Shown: in pieces, positions 27,005 through 34,575 of the stretch | Layout of the letters: every line of letters begins with the position of its first letter | How positions within the stretch are numbered: position 1 is the stretch's first letter | Assembly: GCF_009827395.1 (NCBI RefSeq) | Contig: NZ_WTYX01000001.1 | Coordinates: 894,001 to 958,000 of the forward strand | Origin: Pontixanthobacter aquaemixtae | GTDB lineage: Bacteria > Pseudomonadota > Alphaproteobacteria > Sphingomonadales > Sphingomonadaceae | Direction: 5' to 3' | Length of the DNA stretch: 64,000 bases | Translations under genes and position numbers: made by a program | Notes under the pieces: model-generated | What the model saw: only the letters and a program-made list of their open reading frames with translations | Told to the model about the DNA's origin: nothing | The model's database searches: none

Positions 27005-27190
27005 TCAACCGCCCATATTCTGACCTACCTTTTGCGAAACTGTAGCCCACAGTCCGGTATTCTCGTTGGCTACAGCGTCGAAAGCGCCGATAGAGGCGAT
27101 CACGACAAGGGAGGCGATCAGACCGTATTCAATGGCAGTTGCGCCAGATTCGTCTTTTGCGATCCGATTAAGGAATGGCATCAGTTCCAT
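27005..27190 (-). CDS. Flp-type class IVb pilin, second copy
   Basis: A 61-residue Flp pilin similar to the one at 26708-26884, with leader ending KDESG and mature start ATAIEYGLIASLVVI. The C-terminal half differs (AVANENTGLWATVSQKV), so it is a diverged paralogue and not a recent duplicate. I use the first ATG, with GGAAG 5 bases upstream; a Met at the fourth codon is possible. A 120-base spacer with its own features separates the pilins, so they may be transcribed separately. Confidence 0.92.
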   Translation of the reverse strand: MELMPFLNRIAKDESGATAIEYGLIASLVVIASIGAFDAVANENTGLWATVSQKVGQNMGG

Positions 27191-27270
27191 CGTTGCTTCC
27201 GTCCTTGTTAGTCCGATGAAAGCGCTTTTGGTTTTGAAAGTTTAACAATTGGTTGAGACGGTGCGACAAA

Positions 27271-27696
27271 GTGGAAAATAATCCGACATGGATGCTCGTT
27301 GTCGCCGCCGCCCTTCGGCGTACAGATGGACGCTGGCTGATGCACAAACGGCCCCAGGCCGCGCATCATGGCGGGCTGTGGGAGTTTCCCGGCGGCAAGG
27401 TTGAATCGGCGGAAACCCCTGAAATTGCTTTGGTTCGTGAGGTTGAGGAAGAGCTGGGTATCAGCATCGAGGCGGCCGATTGTATGCCTGCCGGTTTCGC
27501 CCAGTCGCAGGCTGAAACAGGGCGCAAAGCGATTGTCATCCTGCTTTACACTTTGGAAAAGTGGCGCGGAGAACCGCGCGCGTTAGAGGGCGAGGGGGTC
27601 GGATGGTTTACCCCGCAAGAGATCGAAGCATTGGACAAGCCGCCGCTGGATATCGCGTTGGCTGCCCAGCTGTTTTCGCGTTCCAGATCAGATTAA
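27271..27696 (+). CDS. mutT: MutT-type NUDIX hydrolase (8-oxo-dGTP diphosphatase)
   Basis: Removes oxidised dGTP from the nucleotide pool. The NUDIX box is complete: GGKVESAETPEIALVREVEEELGI, spanning GG through the REVEEEL helix (cited in short as REVEEELGI). The N-terminal strand block (VVAAALRRTDGRWLMHKRP) is typical of MutT. The start is uncertain: GTG at 27271 gives 141 residues; a TTG at 27253 and ATG at 27292 are alternatives. It reads away from the divergent pilin genes. Confidence 0.88.
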   Translation: MENNPTWMLVVAAALRRTDGRWLMHKRPQAAHHGGLWEFPGGKVESAETPEIALVREVEEELGISIEAADCMPAGFAQSQAETGRKAIVILLYTLEKWRGEPRALEGEGVGWFTPQEIEALDKPPLDIALAAQLFSRSRSD

Positions 27697-27751
27697 CCGC
27701 GATAGGGGATTGCCAAGCTCGCATGGCCCCCTTATGTGGCGCCCTCCAAGC

Positions 27752-27828
27752 GCACCCGTAGCTCAGCTGGATAGAGTACCTGACTACGAATCAGGGGGCC
27801 GGAGGTTCGAATCCTTCCGGGTGCGCCA
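27752..27828 (+). tRNA. tRNA-Arg (anticodon ACG)
   Basis: A full cloverleaf of 77 bases including encoded CCA: acceptor GCACCCG paired with CGGGTGC, D-arm AGCTCAGCTGGATAGAGT, anticodon stem-loop CCTGA-CTACGAA-TCAGG with anticodon ACG, and T-arm GGAGG-TTCGAAT-CCTTC. The 3' end is followed at once by a strong hairpin. Confidence 0.96.
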
Positions 27829-27866
27829 ACATAAAAGCCCATCCCGCACGGGGTGGGCTTTTATGT
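27829..27866 (+). terminator. tRNA-Arg terminator hairpin, copy 1
   Basis: A 17-base stem beginning ACATAAAAGCCCA, loop GCAC, returning as TGGGCTTTTATGT, with one G·U pair. The T-rich descending arm doubles as the termination tract. An identical copy lies 134 bases downstream. Confidence 0.85.
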
Positions 27867-27962
27867 TTGTGGATCATGGATCGATTTGAATTTCGGACTC
27901 GAAGCAGCAAAGCTGCGTAGAGGGCCAGAGCGAAGCGGCGGCCAATCCTTCCGGGTGCGCCA

Positions 27963-28000
27963 ACATAAAAGCCCATCCCGCACGGGGTGGGCTTTTATGT
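27963..28000 (+). terminator. tRNA-Arg terminator hairpin, copy 2
   Basis: Identical to the hairpin at 27829-27866, within the second 71-bp repeat. As no intact tRNA precedes it, it can only act as a backup terminator. Confidence 0.8.
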
Positions 28001-28186
28001 TTGTGGATCATGGAATGATGCGAACATCGGAGTCGTAGCGAAGCGAAGACGGGTGATCGCGAAGCGATTGGCCAATTCTTCGCGGAGCCGGCTGCGCTCA
28101 GCATACCGCATTGCAAAAATTTCGGAACATCTCCTCGCCCCGGCCATTGGTGAAGTGAAACAATTTCACACAGGAGACTTCCCGCA

Positions 28187-28678
28187 ATGGCGCAGGCCGA
28201 AACAATCTTTAAGACGCTGAAGCAAGACCATAACAAGCATCGCGAATTGCTCGATAAAATCGAAAATACGAGCGGCGACAGCGAAGAGCGGCGCGAGCTG
28301 TTCGAGATGTTCACCAAGGATGTGAAAAGCCACGCGGCCGCTGAAGAGCAAGCGGTCTATGCGACAATGCTACGCAAGCCCGAAACGACTGACGAAACTC
28401 GTCACTCGGTTGCCGAGCACCAGGAATTGGACGAAGCGCTTAACGATCTTGCCGCCACAGATATGTCGACGGGTGCATGGCTGCAGAAGTTCAAGCAGCT
28501 GAAGCACGATTATCTCCACCATATCGAGGAAGAGGAAGAAGACCATTTCCCCGATTTCAGCGAACATCTGACTTCGGAAGACGAGAAGCAAATGGCCGAA
28601 GCGTTCGAGCGGCGTAAGTCAGCCGAGAAGAAAGAAGCAGAGGTCACTCCGGAAAAGAAATCGGACGCCAAGGAATAG
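28187..28678 (+). CDS. Hemerythrin HHE-domain protein
   Basis: A 163-residue four-helix di-iron protein. The expected ligands are laid out along the helices: DHNKHRELL, then HAAAEEQAVY, HSVAEHQELDEAL and HDYLHHIEEEEEDHFPDF (HDYLHH and EEEDHF being the last helix). The C-terminal 30 residues are Lys/Glu-rich and probably disordered. Relatives bind oxygen, sense redox state or protect against metal and nitrosative stress; which applies is not visible. The gene has its own terminator. Confidence 0.88.
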   Translation: MAQAETIFKTLKQDHNKHRELLDKIENTSGDSEERRELFEMFTKDVKSHAAAEEQAVYATMLRKPETTDETRHSVAEHQELDEALNDLAATDMSTGAWLQKFKQLKHDYLHHIEEEEEDHFPDFSEHLTSEDEKQMAEAFERRKSAEKKEAEVTPEKKSDAKE

Positions 28679-28718
28679 TCCGGTCTGCAACAAACTGCAG
28701 AGAATTGGATTTGCATTG

Positions 28719-28758
28719 GAAGCGTGCTTGCCCGAAAGGGCGGTGCGCTTCTTTTTTT
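28719..28758 (+). terminator. Terminator after the hemerythrin gene
   Basis: Stem GAAGCG…CGCTTC with inner GCCC/GGGC, tetraloop GAAA, followed by seven T (28752-28758). It ends about 25 bases before the folE start, so folE needs its own promoter or receives read-through. Confidence 0.75.
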
Positions 28759-28783
28759 GCACGAAACCATGAGAGAAAGTTCC

Positions 28784-29392
28784 ATGAACAGCCAGATCAC
28801 GCCTGAAGAGGAAGAAGCACGCGGCAAGCTGCCGGTGCCCGATCATGTTCAGGACGCTATCCGCACTTTGCTCGAATGGGCCGGAGAGGATCCGGACCGC
28901 GAAGGGCTGCTCGACACGCCCAAGCGCGTTGCGCGTGCGTGGAAGGAATATTGCGAAGGCTATGCGGAGGATCCGGCGATCCATCTCAACCGCGTGTTCG
29001 AAGAAGTCGGCGGTTATGAAGAGATCGTGCTGCTCAAAGACATCCCGTTCCATTCGCATTGCGAGCACCATATGGCGCCGATTATCGGCAAAGCGGCGAT
29101 TGCCTATCTCCCGACCAATCGCGTTGTCGGGATTTCCAAGCTTGCCCGCGTGCTCCACGGCTTTGCCCGCCGCCTGCAGGTGCAGGAACGTCTAACGGCC
29201 GAAGTTGCCGATTGCATCTGGGACAATCTCGAACCGCGCGGTGTCGCGGTGGTGATCGAAGCGCAGCATTCCTGCATGACCGCGCGCGGCGTTCGCACGC
29301 CCGGTGTGGGCATGGTCACCAGCCGGATGATGGGCACTTTTCTGGAAGACCAGCGCAGCCGCAAAGAAGTGCTGAGCTTGATGGGGTATTGA
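28784..29392 (+). CDS. folE: GTP cyclohydrolase I
   Basis: First enzyme of folate (tetrahydrobiopterin-type) synthesis, converting GTP to dihydroneopterin triphosphate. The 202-residue protein shows GLLDTPKRVARAW, the zinc and active-site segment HSHCEHHMAPIIGKA, KLARVLHGFARRLQVQERLT (cited as RRLQVQERLT), and QHSCMTARGVRTPG with the second Cys. The ATG at 28784 follows GAGAGAAAG; an in-frame ATG at 28769 is less likely. It supplies the folate used by ThyA (60270-61223). Confidence 0.95.
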   Translation: MNSQITPEEEEARGKLPVPDHVQDAIRTLLEWAGEDPDREGLLDTPKRVARAWKEYCEGYAEDPAIHLNRVFEEVGGYEEIVLLKDIPFHSHCEHHMAPIIGKAAIAYLPTNRVVGISKLARVLHGFARRLQVQERLTAEVADCIWDNLEPRGVAVVIEAQHSCMTARGVRTPGVGMVTSRMMGTFLEDQRSRKEVLSLMGY

Positions 29393-29469
29393 GGGGGCGG
29401 GGCGGATTTTCCTACACGCGCCGATGTTGCTAACTTCGCATCGGCTCTTTGAAACGTAAATCCCGCACG

Positions 29470-29500
29470 AAAAACGCCGCCCCTTCGTAAAGAGGCGGCG
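29470..29500 (-). terminator. Terminator for the peroxiredoxin gene
   Basis: On the minus strand, stem CGCCGCC…GGCGGCG (29475-29500) is followed by TTTTT (29470-29474). It lies 70 bases beyond the peroxiredoxin stop and also faces folE convergently. Confidence 0.78.
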
Positions 29501-29568
29501 CATCGGATGTACTATATCAACTAAACCCCCAAATTGCGCAGCGTCACGCTGCGAATCGGGAAGAATTA

Positions 29569-30048
29569 TCAGAGCTGGCCGAGCATATGCTCCGCTGAAC
29601 TGACCGAGAAATCACCAGGCGCTTCGACATTGAGTTGCTCAACAACCCCGTCATTGACGATCATCGAGAAACGCTGGCCGCGTTGCCCAAGGCCGAAGCC
29701 CGAACCGTCCATTGTCAGGCCAACCGCTTGTGCGAAATCGCCGTTACCGTCGGCGAGCATCGTTACGTCTTCGGCATTGTTGGCACCTTGCCATGCGCCC
29801 AGAACAAACGCGTCATTGACCGCTGTGCAGGCGATTTCGTCAACGCCTTTGGCTTTGAGTTCGGCGGCCTTTTCTACATATCCGGGCAAGTGACGCGCCG
29901 AACAGGTTGGCGTGTAAGCACCGGGCACAGAAAACAAGGCGATCTTCTTGCCAGCGAAATATTCGCTCGACTGAACGGCCTCCGGGCCATCAGCGGTTGC
30001 CTTGGCCAGTTTTACATCGGGGAGCTTGTCGCCAACAGAGATTGTCAT
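29569..30048 (-). CDS. Peroxiredoxin, Prx5/AhpE-like
   Basis: A 159-residue thiol peroxidase of the Prx5 subfamily. The peroxidatic Cys49 lies in VPGAYTPTCSARHLPGY, the subfamily's diagnostic motif, and Cys74 (EIACTAVND) could serve as a resolving thiol. WQGANN and GFGLGQRGQRFSMIVNDG follow the family pattern. The ATG at 30046-30048 is preceded by AAAGGAAATT. It is divergent from ahcY across the operator region, so both promoters lie within 190 bases. Confidence 0.93.
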   Translation of the reverse strand: MTISVGDKLPDVKLAKATADGPEAVQSSEYFAGKKIALFSVPGAYTPTCSARHLPGYVEKAAELKAKGVDEIACTAVNDAFVLGAWQGANNAEDVTMLADGNGDFAQAVGLTMDGSGFGLGQRGQRFSMIVNDGVVEQLNVEAPGDFSVSSAEHMLGQL

Positions 30049-30124
30049 GGGGTAATTTCCTTTCGTGAAATAGTTGCTTGGCAACGGATATAGGAAACCT
30101 GTTCGCCGCGGCAATGCTTAGATG

Positions 30125-30144
30125 ATATAAAGATATCTTTATAT
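30125..30144. promoter_or_regulatory. 20-bp perfect palindrome, likely SahR-type operator for ahcY
   Basis: ATATAAAGAT/ATCTTTATAT is a perfect 10+10 palindrome upstream of ahcY. The core ATAAAGATATCTTTAT agrees, as I recall it, with the operator described for SahR, an ArsR-family regulator that responds to S-adenosylhomocysteine in proteobacteria. Its location next to a possible -35 box fits repression of ahcY. The regulator gene is not in this window. Confidence 0.7.
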
Positions 30145-30173
30145 TTGCATCGAGCCAGTGGCATCGCTAAACG
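30145..30173 (+). promoter_or_regulatory. Possible sigma-70 promoter of ahcY
   Basis: TTGCAT (30145-30150), 17-base spacer, TAAACG (30168-30173). The -35 box touches the palindrome, so a bound regulator would block it. Weak match to consensus; low confidence. Confidence 0.35.
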
Positions 30174-30188
30174 GTTGGCATACTGTTC

Positions 30189-30216
30189 GCGCTCCCAATC
30201 GGGGCGCAATTTTTTT
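30189..30216 (+). promoter_or_regulatory. Hairpin with T-tract in the ahcY leader (possible attenuator)
   Basis: Stem GCGCTCC…GGGGCGC (30189-30207, one G·U pair) followed by AA and seven T (30210-30216), 20 bases before the ahcY GTG. It has the form of an intrinsic terminator inside the leader and could attenuate transcription. Confidence 0.5.
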
Positions 30217-30235
30217 GGCATTCAGGAGAATTTGC

Positions 30236-31648
30236 GTGGCTGTTGCAGCACAAAACTACATCATCAAGGACATCTCGCAGGCGAATTATGGCCGCACAGA
30301 GATCGATATTGCCGAAACCGAAATGCCAGGCCTGATGGCGCTGCGCGAAGAGTTCGGTGACAGCAAACCGCTTAAAGGCGCGCGAATCACCGGCTCGCTG
30401 CATATGACCATTCAAACTGCGGTTCTGATGGAAACGCTGACCGCTCTGGGCGCGGACATCCGCTGGGCAACTTGCAACATCTTCTCGACCCAGGATCACG
30501 CTGCTGCGGCGATGGCTGAGGCAGGTATTCCGGTTTACGCGGTGAAGGGTGAAAGCCTTGCCGAATATTGGGACTATGTCGGCCACATCTTCTCTTGGGG
30601 AACCGATGCGGACCCGGACCAAACGGCCAATATCATTCTCGACGATGGCGGCGATGCGACGATGTTCGCTCTCTGGGGTGCACGGATCGAAGCAGGCGAA
30701 GAAATGCCCGCGCCGACCAACCCCGAAGAAATCGAAATGCAGCGTTCGGTCAAAGCTTTCGTCAAAGCCAACCCTGGCTATCTCACCAAGACCGTCCAGA
30801 ATCTGCACGGCGTTTCGGAAGAAACTACCACGGGTGTTCACCGTCTTTATCACCTCGCAAAGCAAGGCAAACTGCCTTTCCCTGCGATCAATGTGAACGA
30901 CAGCGTGACCAAGTCGAAATTCGACAACCTCTATGGCTGTAAGGAATCGCTGGTCGACGCGATCCGTCGTGCAACCGACGTGATGCTGGCTGGTAAAGTC
31001 GCTTGTGTGGCCGGTTTTGGCGATGTGGGCAAAGGTTCGGCCGACAGCCTCCGCAATGGCGGTGCGCGTGTGATGGTCACCGAAATCGACCCGATCTGCG
31101 CGCTTCAAGCGGCGATGGAAGGCTATGAAGTTGTGACAATGGAAGAAGCGGTCAAGCGCTGCGATATCTTCGTCACCACGACCGGCAATGAAGACGTGAT
31201 CACTGCCGAGCACATGAAGGCGATGAAGCCGATGAGCATCGTGTGCAACATTGGTCACTTCGACAGCGAAATCCAGATCGGTGCGCTCGACAATTATGAC
31301 TGGACCGAAGTGAAGCCGGGCACTGACCTTGTGACTTTCCCCGATGGCAAGCAGATCATGATCCTTGCCAAGGGCCGCCTCGTCAATCTGGGCTGCGCGA
31401 CTGGCCACCCGAGCTTTGTGATGAGCTGTTCCTTCACCAATCAGGTGCTGGCGCAGATCGAACTCTACACCAAGGGTGATGAGTACAAGAACGAAGTCTA
31501 TGTGCTTCCCAAGCATCTCGACGAGAAAGTTGCCGCACTTCACCTCGAGAAACTCGGCGTTCAACTGACCAAGCTCAGCCAGCAGCAGGCCGATTACATC
31601 GGCGTGCCGGTTGAAGGTCCCTTCAAGCCGGAGCATTATCGCTACTAA
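30236..31648 (+). CDS. ahcY: Adenosylhomocysteinase (SAH hydrolase)
   Basis: Splits S-adenosylhomocysteine into adenosine and homocysteine, removing the inhibitory product of all SAM-dependent methylations. The 470-residue protein has the N-terminal DISQANYGR segment, [26 protein letters not shown] with an active-site His, the NAD-binding [10 protein letters not shown], and the C-terminal KPEHYRY tail that completes the partner subunit's cofactor site. I use the GTG at 30236 because AGGAGA is about 8 bases before it; the open frame upstream covers the leader and operator. Two terminators follow, so it is monocistronic. Confidence 0.96.
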   Translation: MAVAAQNYIIKDISQANYGRTEIDIAETEMPGLMALREEFGDSKPLKGARITGSLHMTIQTAVLMETLTALGADIRWATCNIFSTQDHAAAAMAEAGIPVYAVKGESLAEYWDYVGHIFSWGTDADPDQTANIILDDGGDATMFALWGARIEAGEEMPAPTNPEEIEMQRSVKAFVKANPGYLTKTVQNLHGVSEETTTGVHRLYHLAKQGKLPFPAINVNDSVTKSKFDNLYGCKESLVDAIRRATDVMLAGKVACVAGFGDVGKGSADSLRNGGARVMVTEIDPICALQAAMEGYEVVTMEEAVKRCDIFVTTTGNEDVITAEHMKAMKPMSIVCNIGHFDSEIQIGALDNYDWTEVKPGTDLVTFPDGKQIMILAKGRLVNLGCATGHPSFVMSCSFTNQVLAQIELYTKGDEYKNEVYVLPKHLDEKVAALHLEKLGVQLTKLSQQQADYIGVPVEGPFKPEHYRY

Positions 31649-31650
31649 AA

Positions 31651-31677
31651 TCGCCGCCGCTTGGCGGTGATTATTTT
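31651..31677 (+). terminator. First terminator after ahcY
   Basis: Stem TCGCCGCC-GCTT-GGCGGTGA (31651-31670), one G·U pair, followed by TTATTTT. It starts 3 bases after the ahcY stop. Confidence 0.8.
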
Positions 31678-31685
31678 GACGAAAT

Positions 31686-31727
31686 AGACGCCATTCTCGC
31701 TCTGCGGGAGTGGCGTCTGTCGTTTTT
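31686..31727 (+). terminator. Second terminator after ahcY
   Basis: Long stem AGACGCCA…TGGCGTCT (31686-31718) extended by TCTCGC/GCGGGA, then GTCG and five T (31723-31727). With the preceding hairpin it insulates the downstream operon from ahcY transcription. Confidence 0.85.
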
Positions 31728-31798
31728 CGGCCAAACTTCTGGCGAAATTGGGAGAATGTCCGTTGCAACATGCCCCCGGCGCGCATAGCTGAACGGAT

Positions 31799-34135
31799 AT
31801 GGAATTTTCGCCCACTGCCTTGGTCATTATCGGATTGCTTCTGGCGGCATGGATGGTCGCCGCGGCGTGGATGATGATCTCGGCCGCGTCAAAAGCGCGC
31901 AGGGCAGAGGGAAGCAAGAAAGCCGCCCGCCGGATGGCCCGCATGATTGACGAAGCACCGGCCATTCCGCTGCTCGTCCGGACCGATGGCCGGATCGAAG
32001 GTTCCGACCGGCTTGCGGGGTGGTTGGGGCTGGATAGCTTGCCCGAATATCTCAGCGAACTTGATGGCGGCGTTCAGCGGGAAAACGGAAGAGGTTTGTC
32101 AGCGGAACAATTGGCCGAGCTGAGTGAAAATGTGCTGCGCGCACAGAAAACCGCTGCACCGTTCCGAATGGCTCTGACACCCCCGGGCTCGCAGCGCAGT
32201 CTTGCTGTTCGCGGCGTTCTCGCTGACCCGCAAGTATCGCCAGGCGGAGCAGCGCTGGTCTGGATTTTCGACTTCAGCGAAAGCGAAAGCGAGTTGTCGC
32301 GTTTGCGCGAAGAGGCGGCGCGAGCAAAAGGTGATTTCGGCGCGCTGGTCGGGATTATCGAGGCGGCCCCTATGCCCATGTGGTTCCGCGGCCCCGATGC
32401 CAAATTGCAGCTGGTGAACAAAGCCTATGTCGAAGCGATTGGGGCTGCCGACGCAGACAGCGCAGTTGCCGAACAATTGGAATTGATCGAATCCGTTGAT
32501 GGTCTGTCCGCTGCGCAAATTGCTGCTCAGGCTTTCGACAAGAAGCTACCAATCGAGCGGATCGTCGCGACGACTGTTAACGATCAACGGCGGGCCATGC
32601 GGGTAAGCGATTTGCCGCTGGGTAAAGAGGGTGTCGCCGGTTACGCGGTTGATATCGAGGAAATGGAAGAGCAATCGCGCGAATTCCGCGCGTTTCGTGA
32701 TGCCCAGCGTTCTATGCTCGATCAGCTTTCGATTGGCGTTGGGCAATTCGACGCGGATCGCAAACTGACCTTTGCCAACCAACCATTCCGTCGGACCTTT
32801 GCGCTCAATTCGGGCGCGGTTTCGCAGAATCTCGGCTTTGAACAATTGCTCCAGAATGCCCGCGAAAATGGCCGCACGCCAGAGGTGCGCGATTTTCCCG
32901 AGTGGCGTTCGGAGCATGCGGACTGGTTTGCTTCTGGCGAAACGCAAGAGGAAGCATGGCCTCTATCCGATGGCACACATCTGAGAATAGTTGCCCAGCC
33001 TATGCCCGATGGTGGACTTGTGATTGTAGCGGAGGACCGCACAGAGCAACTGGCGCTTTCCGCAACACGCGATACTTTGCTGCGGACCCGGACGGCCACT
33101 TTCGACAGTCTGTTCGAAGCGCTGGCCGTTTTCGCCCCCGATGGTCATTTGCAGCTATGGAATCGTAGTTTTGCCGGAACATGGGGGCTCGATCCCGAGC
33201 AGCTTGACGCGCATCCGGCTGCTCCCGAACTGCTCGAACTGATCGCACCGAATCTGGAGAAGCCGAAACAGGCGAAACTGATCGGCGAAGTAATTCGAGC
33301 CGCGACGCTGGACCGCAAAGAGGAAGCCGGCCGTATCGCGCTGGCAGATGGCAGAACGTTGGAATTCGCTGGGGTTCCACTTCCCGATGGAAACGGATTG
33401 CTGACGGTACTGGATGTGACGGCGAACGAACAAGCCGAAACCGCGCTGAGAGAGCGCAATAAAGCGCTTGAAGCCGCAGACGAAGTCAAAACGCGCTTCT
33501 TGTCCAATATGTCTTACGAATTCCGCACGCCGCTGACATCGATTGGCGGTTTCGCCGAGCTTCTCCAATCGGGCGTCGCTGGCGATCTTTCGGAACAAGG
33601 CGAGGAATATGTCGCTGCGATCCTCGATTCTGTTTCCCGGTTGACCGAGCAGGTCGAGAATGTGCTGGACCTTTCGCAAAGCGAAGCCGGTCTGCTTCCG
33701 CTCAACAAGAAGCGCCTCGATTTGCTGTCCTTTGTCACCGATGTTGTCCGCGAACGCGAGGCTGCAATCAGCGCAGGGGGGATCACGCTGGATTTGCGCG
33801 GCAACAAGGCGAGCGGCAAGTTCGAAGCGGACCCGCGTCAACTCGGGCGCGCAATTGGTCAATTGCTCGATAATGCAGTTGCTGCAACGCCATCGGGCGG
33901 GAAGATTTTGGTCGATCTTTCCAAGTCAAAGGGCGTGGTGCAAATCGTTATCTCCGACAATGGAGCAGGGATGAGCGAGCATGAGCTTAAGCAGCTGATG
34001 CAGGGCGAACAATCGGCAAAACGGCAGGGGCTGGGAATCCCGCTGGCGCAGCAAATGATCGAATCGCACGGCGGCACGCTGGAGCTGGTATCCGAAAAAG
34101 GCGCCGGAACCTCTGCGATTATCCGGTTGCCGTGA
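31799..34135 (+). CDS. divL: DivL-like PAS pseudo-histidine kinase (Tyr in the H-box)
   Basis: A 778-residue membrane-anchored sensor: one N-terminal helix (5-29), several PAS-like domains (about 165-300, 300-420, 430-545) and a C-terminal kinase core. The H-box reads FLSNMSYEFRTPLTS, with Tyr573 (codon 33515-33517) in place of the phospho-accepting His. The ATPase part looks intact: N-box QLLDNAVAA, SDNGAGMS (G1) and GLGIPLA (G2). Tyr at this site, the size (Caulobacter DivL is of similar length) and the tsaE neighbour support a DivL-type regulator of the CckA cell-cycle phosphorelay; orthology is inferred. It heads an operon, tsaE overlapping its stop (GTGA). Confidence 0.82.
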   Translation: MEFSPTALVIIGLLLAAWMVAAAWMMISAASKARRAEGSKKAARRMARMIDEAPAIPLLVRTDGRIEGSDRLAGWLGLDSLPEYLSELDGGVQRENGRGLSAEQLAELSENVLRAQKTAAPFRMALTPPGSQRSLAVRGVLADPQVSPGGAALVWIFDFSESESELSRLREEAARAKGDFGALVGIIEAAPMPMWFRGPDAKLQLVNKAYVEAIGAADADSAVAEQLELIESVDGLSAAQIAAQAFDKKLPIERIVATTVNDQRRAMRVSDLPLGKEGVAGYAVDIEEMEEQSREFRAFRDAQRSMLDQLSIGVGQFDADRKLTFANQPFRRTFALNSGAVSQNLGFEQLLQNARENGRTPEVRDFPEWRSEHADWFASGETQEEAWPLSDGTHLRIVAQPMPDGGLVIVAEDRTEQLALSATRDTLLRTRTATFDSLFEALAVFAPDGHLQLWNRSFAGTWGLDPEQLDAHPAAPELLELIAPNLEKPKQAKLIGEVIRAATLDRKEEAGRIALADGRTLEFAGVPLPDGNGLLTVLDVTANEQAETALRERNKALEAADEVKTRFLSNMSYEFRTPLTSIGGFAELLQSGVAGDLSEQGEEYVAAILDSVSRLTEQVENVLDLSQSEAGLLPLNKKRLDLLSFVTDVVREREAAISAGGITLDLRGNKASGKFEADPRQLGRAIGQLLDNAVAATPSGGKILVDLSKSKGVVQIVISDNGAGMSEHELKQLMQGEQSAKRQGLGIPLAQQMIESHGGTLELVSEKGAGTSAIIRLP

Positions 34136-34575
34136 GGATCGAACTTGCCGATCTGGCCGCAATGGAGGCTTTGGGCGCGCGCATCGCACGCCAGTTGAGA
34201 GCCGGAGATGTCGTGGCGCTTTCGGGCGGATTGGGAAGCGGCAAAACCACTTTGGCGCGCGCTATTATTGCCGCATTGGGTTACGTCGGTGAGGTGCCGT
34301 CTCCGACATTTACGATTGTCGAAACCTATGATCCGCCCGCGGTGTCGGTTCCTTTGGTGCACGCAGATTTCTATCGTTTGAAAGCACCGTCTGAAGCCGA
34401 AGAGATCGGTTTGGATGACTACCGGCAAGGCGCGGTCTTGCTCGCCGAATGGCCTGATCATGCGGGCGGTTTCGCGCATGAGGCGGCTTGTCTATCAATA
34501 TCGCTGGAAACTGCGGATGAAGGGCGGATTGCGATTGTCGAAGGCGGGCGCGATTGGCTAGATCGTCTGCCATGA
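34132..34575 (+). CDS. tsaE: tRNA N6-threonylcarbamoyladenosine ATPase TsaE
   Basis: ATPase that assists TsaB/TsaD in adding the t6A modification to tRNAs reading ANN codons. The 147-residue protein has the Walker A SGGLGSGKTTLARAI (31-45), SPTFTIVETY and the HADFYRL block with the catalytic Asp, then the Walker-B-like GLDDY and LAEWPD. The GTG start at 34132 overlaps the kinase stop, and its own stop overlaps the next ATG. It is co-transcribed with the kinase and amgK. Confidence 0.94.
   Translation: MRIELADLAAMEALGARIARQLRAGDVVALSGGLGSGKTTLARAIIAALGYVGEVPSPTFTIVETYDPPAVSVPLVHADFYRLKAPSEAEEIGLDDYRQGAVLLAEWPDHAGGFAHEAACLSISLETADEGRIAIVEGGRDWLDRLP

Larger units (their letters stand above)
27810..28014. 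repeat. 71-bp perfect direct repeat: tRNA-Arg 3' end plus terminator, duplicated
   Basis: Positions 27810-27880 and 27944-28014 are identical over 71 bases. The unit starts inside the T-arm of tRNA-Arg (AATCCTTCCGGGTGCGCC), passes the CCA end region and the hairpin, and ends at GGATCATGGA. The 63-base spacer between copies and the sequence after copy 2 are also loosely alike (CGGACTCG/CGGAGTCG, GCGAAGCG, GGCC before AATCCTT/AATTCTT), suggesting repeated duplication. The whole gap 27829-28186 has no gene; from 28015 to 28186 I see only this decayed tail and the leader of the hemerythrin gene. Confidence 0.92.

Noticed and set aside
27829-28186. Integrated prophage or island at tRNA-Arg
   Set aside because: Only a 71-bp duplication and decayed spacer remain; no integrase or cargo gene is present, so at most a scar is claimed.
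30145-30216. SAH or SAM riboswitch upstream of ahcY
   Set aside because: I could not match the aptamer consensus; the hairpin and palindrome are explained by an operator and a possible attenuator.
30167-31786. Long minus-strand open frame opposite ahcY
   Set aside because: Same shadow effect; it would cross the ahcY operator and terminators, which are better supported.
31799-34135. Ordinary sensor histidine kinase
   Set aside because: The H-box His is Tyr, so normal autophosphorylation cannot be assumed; described instead as DivL-like.
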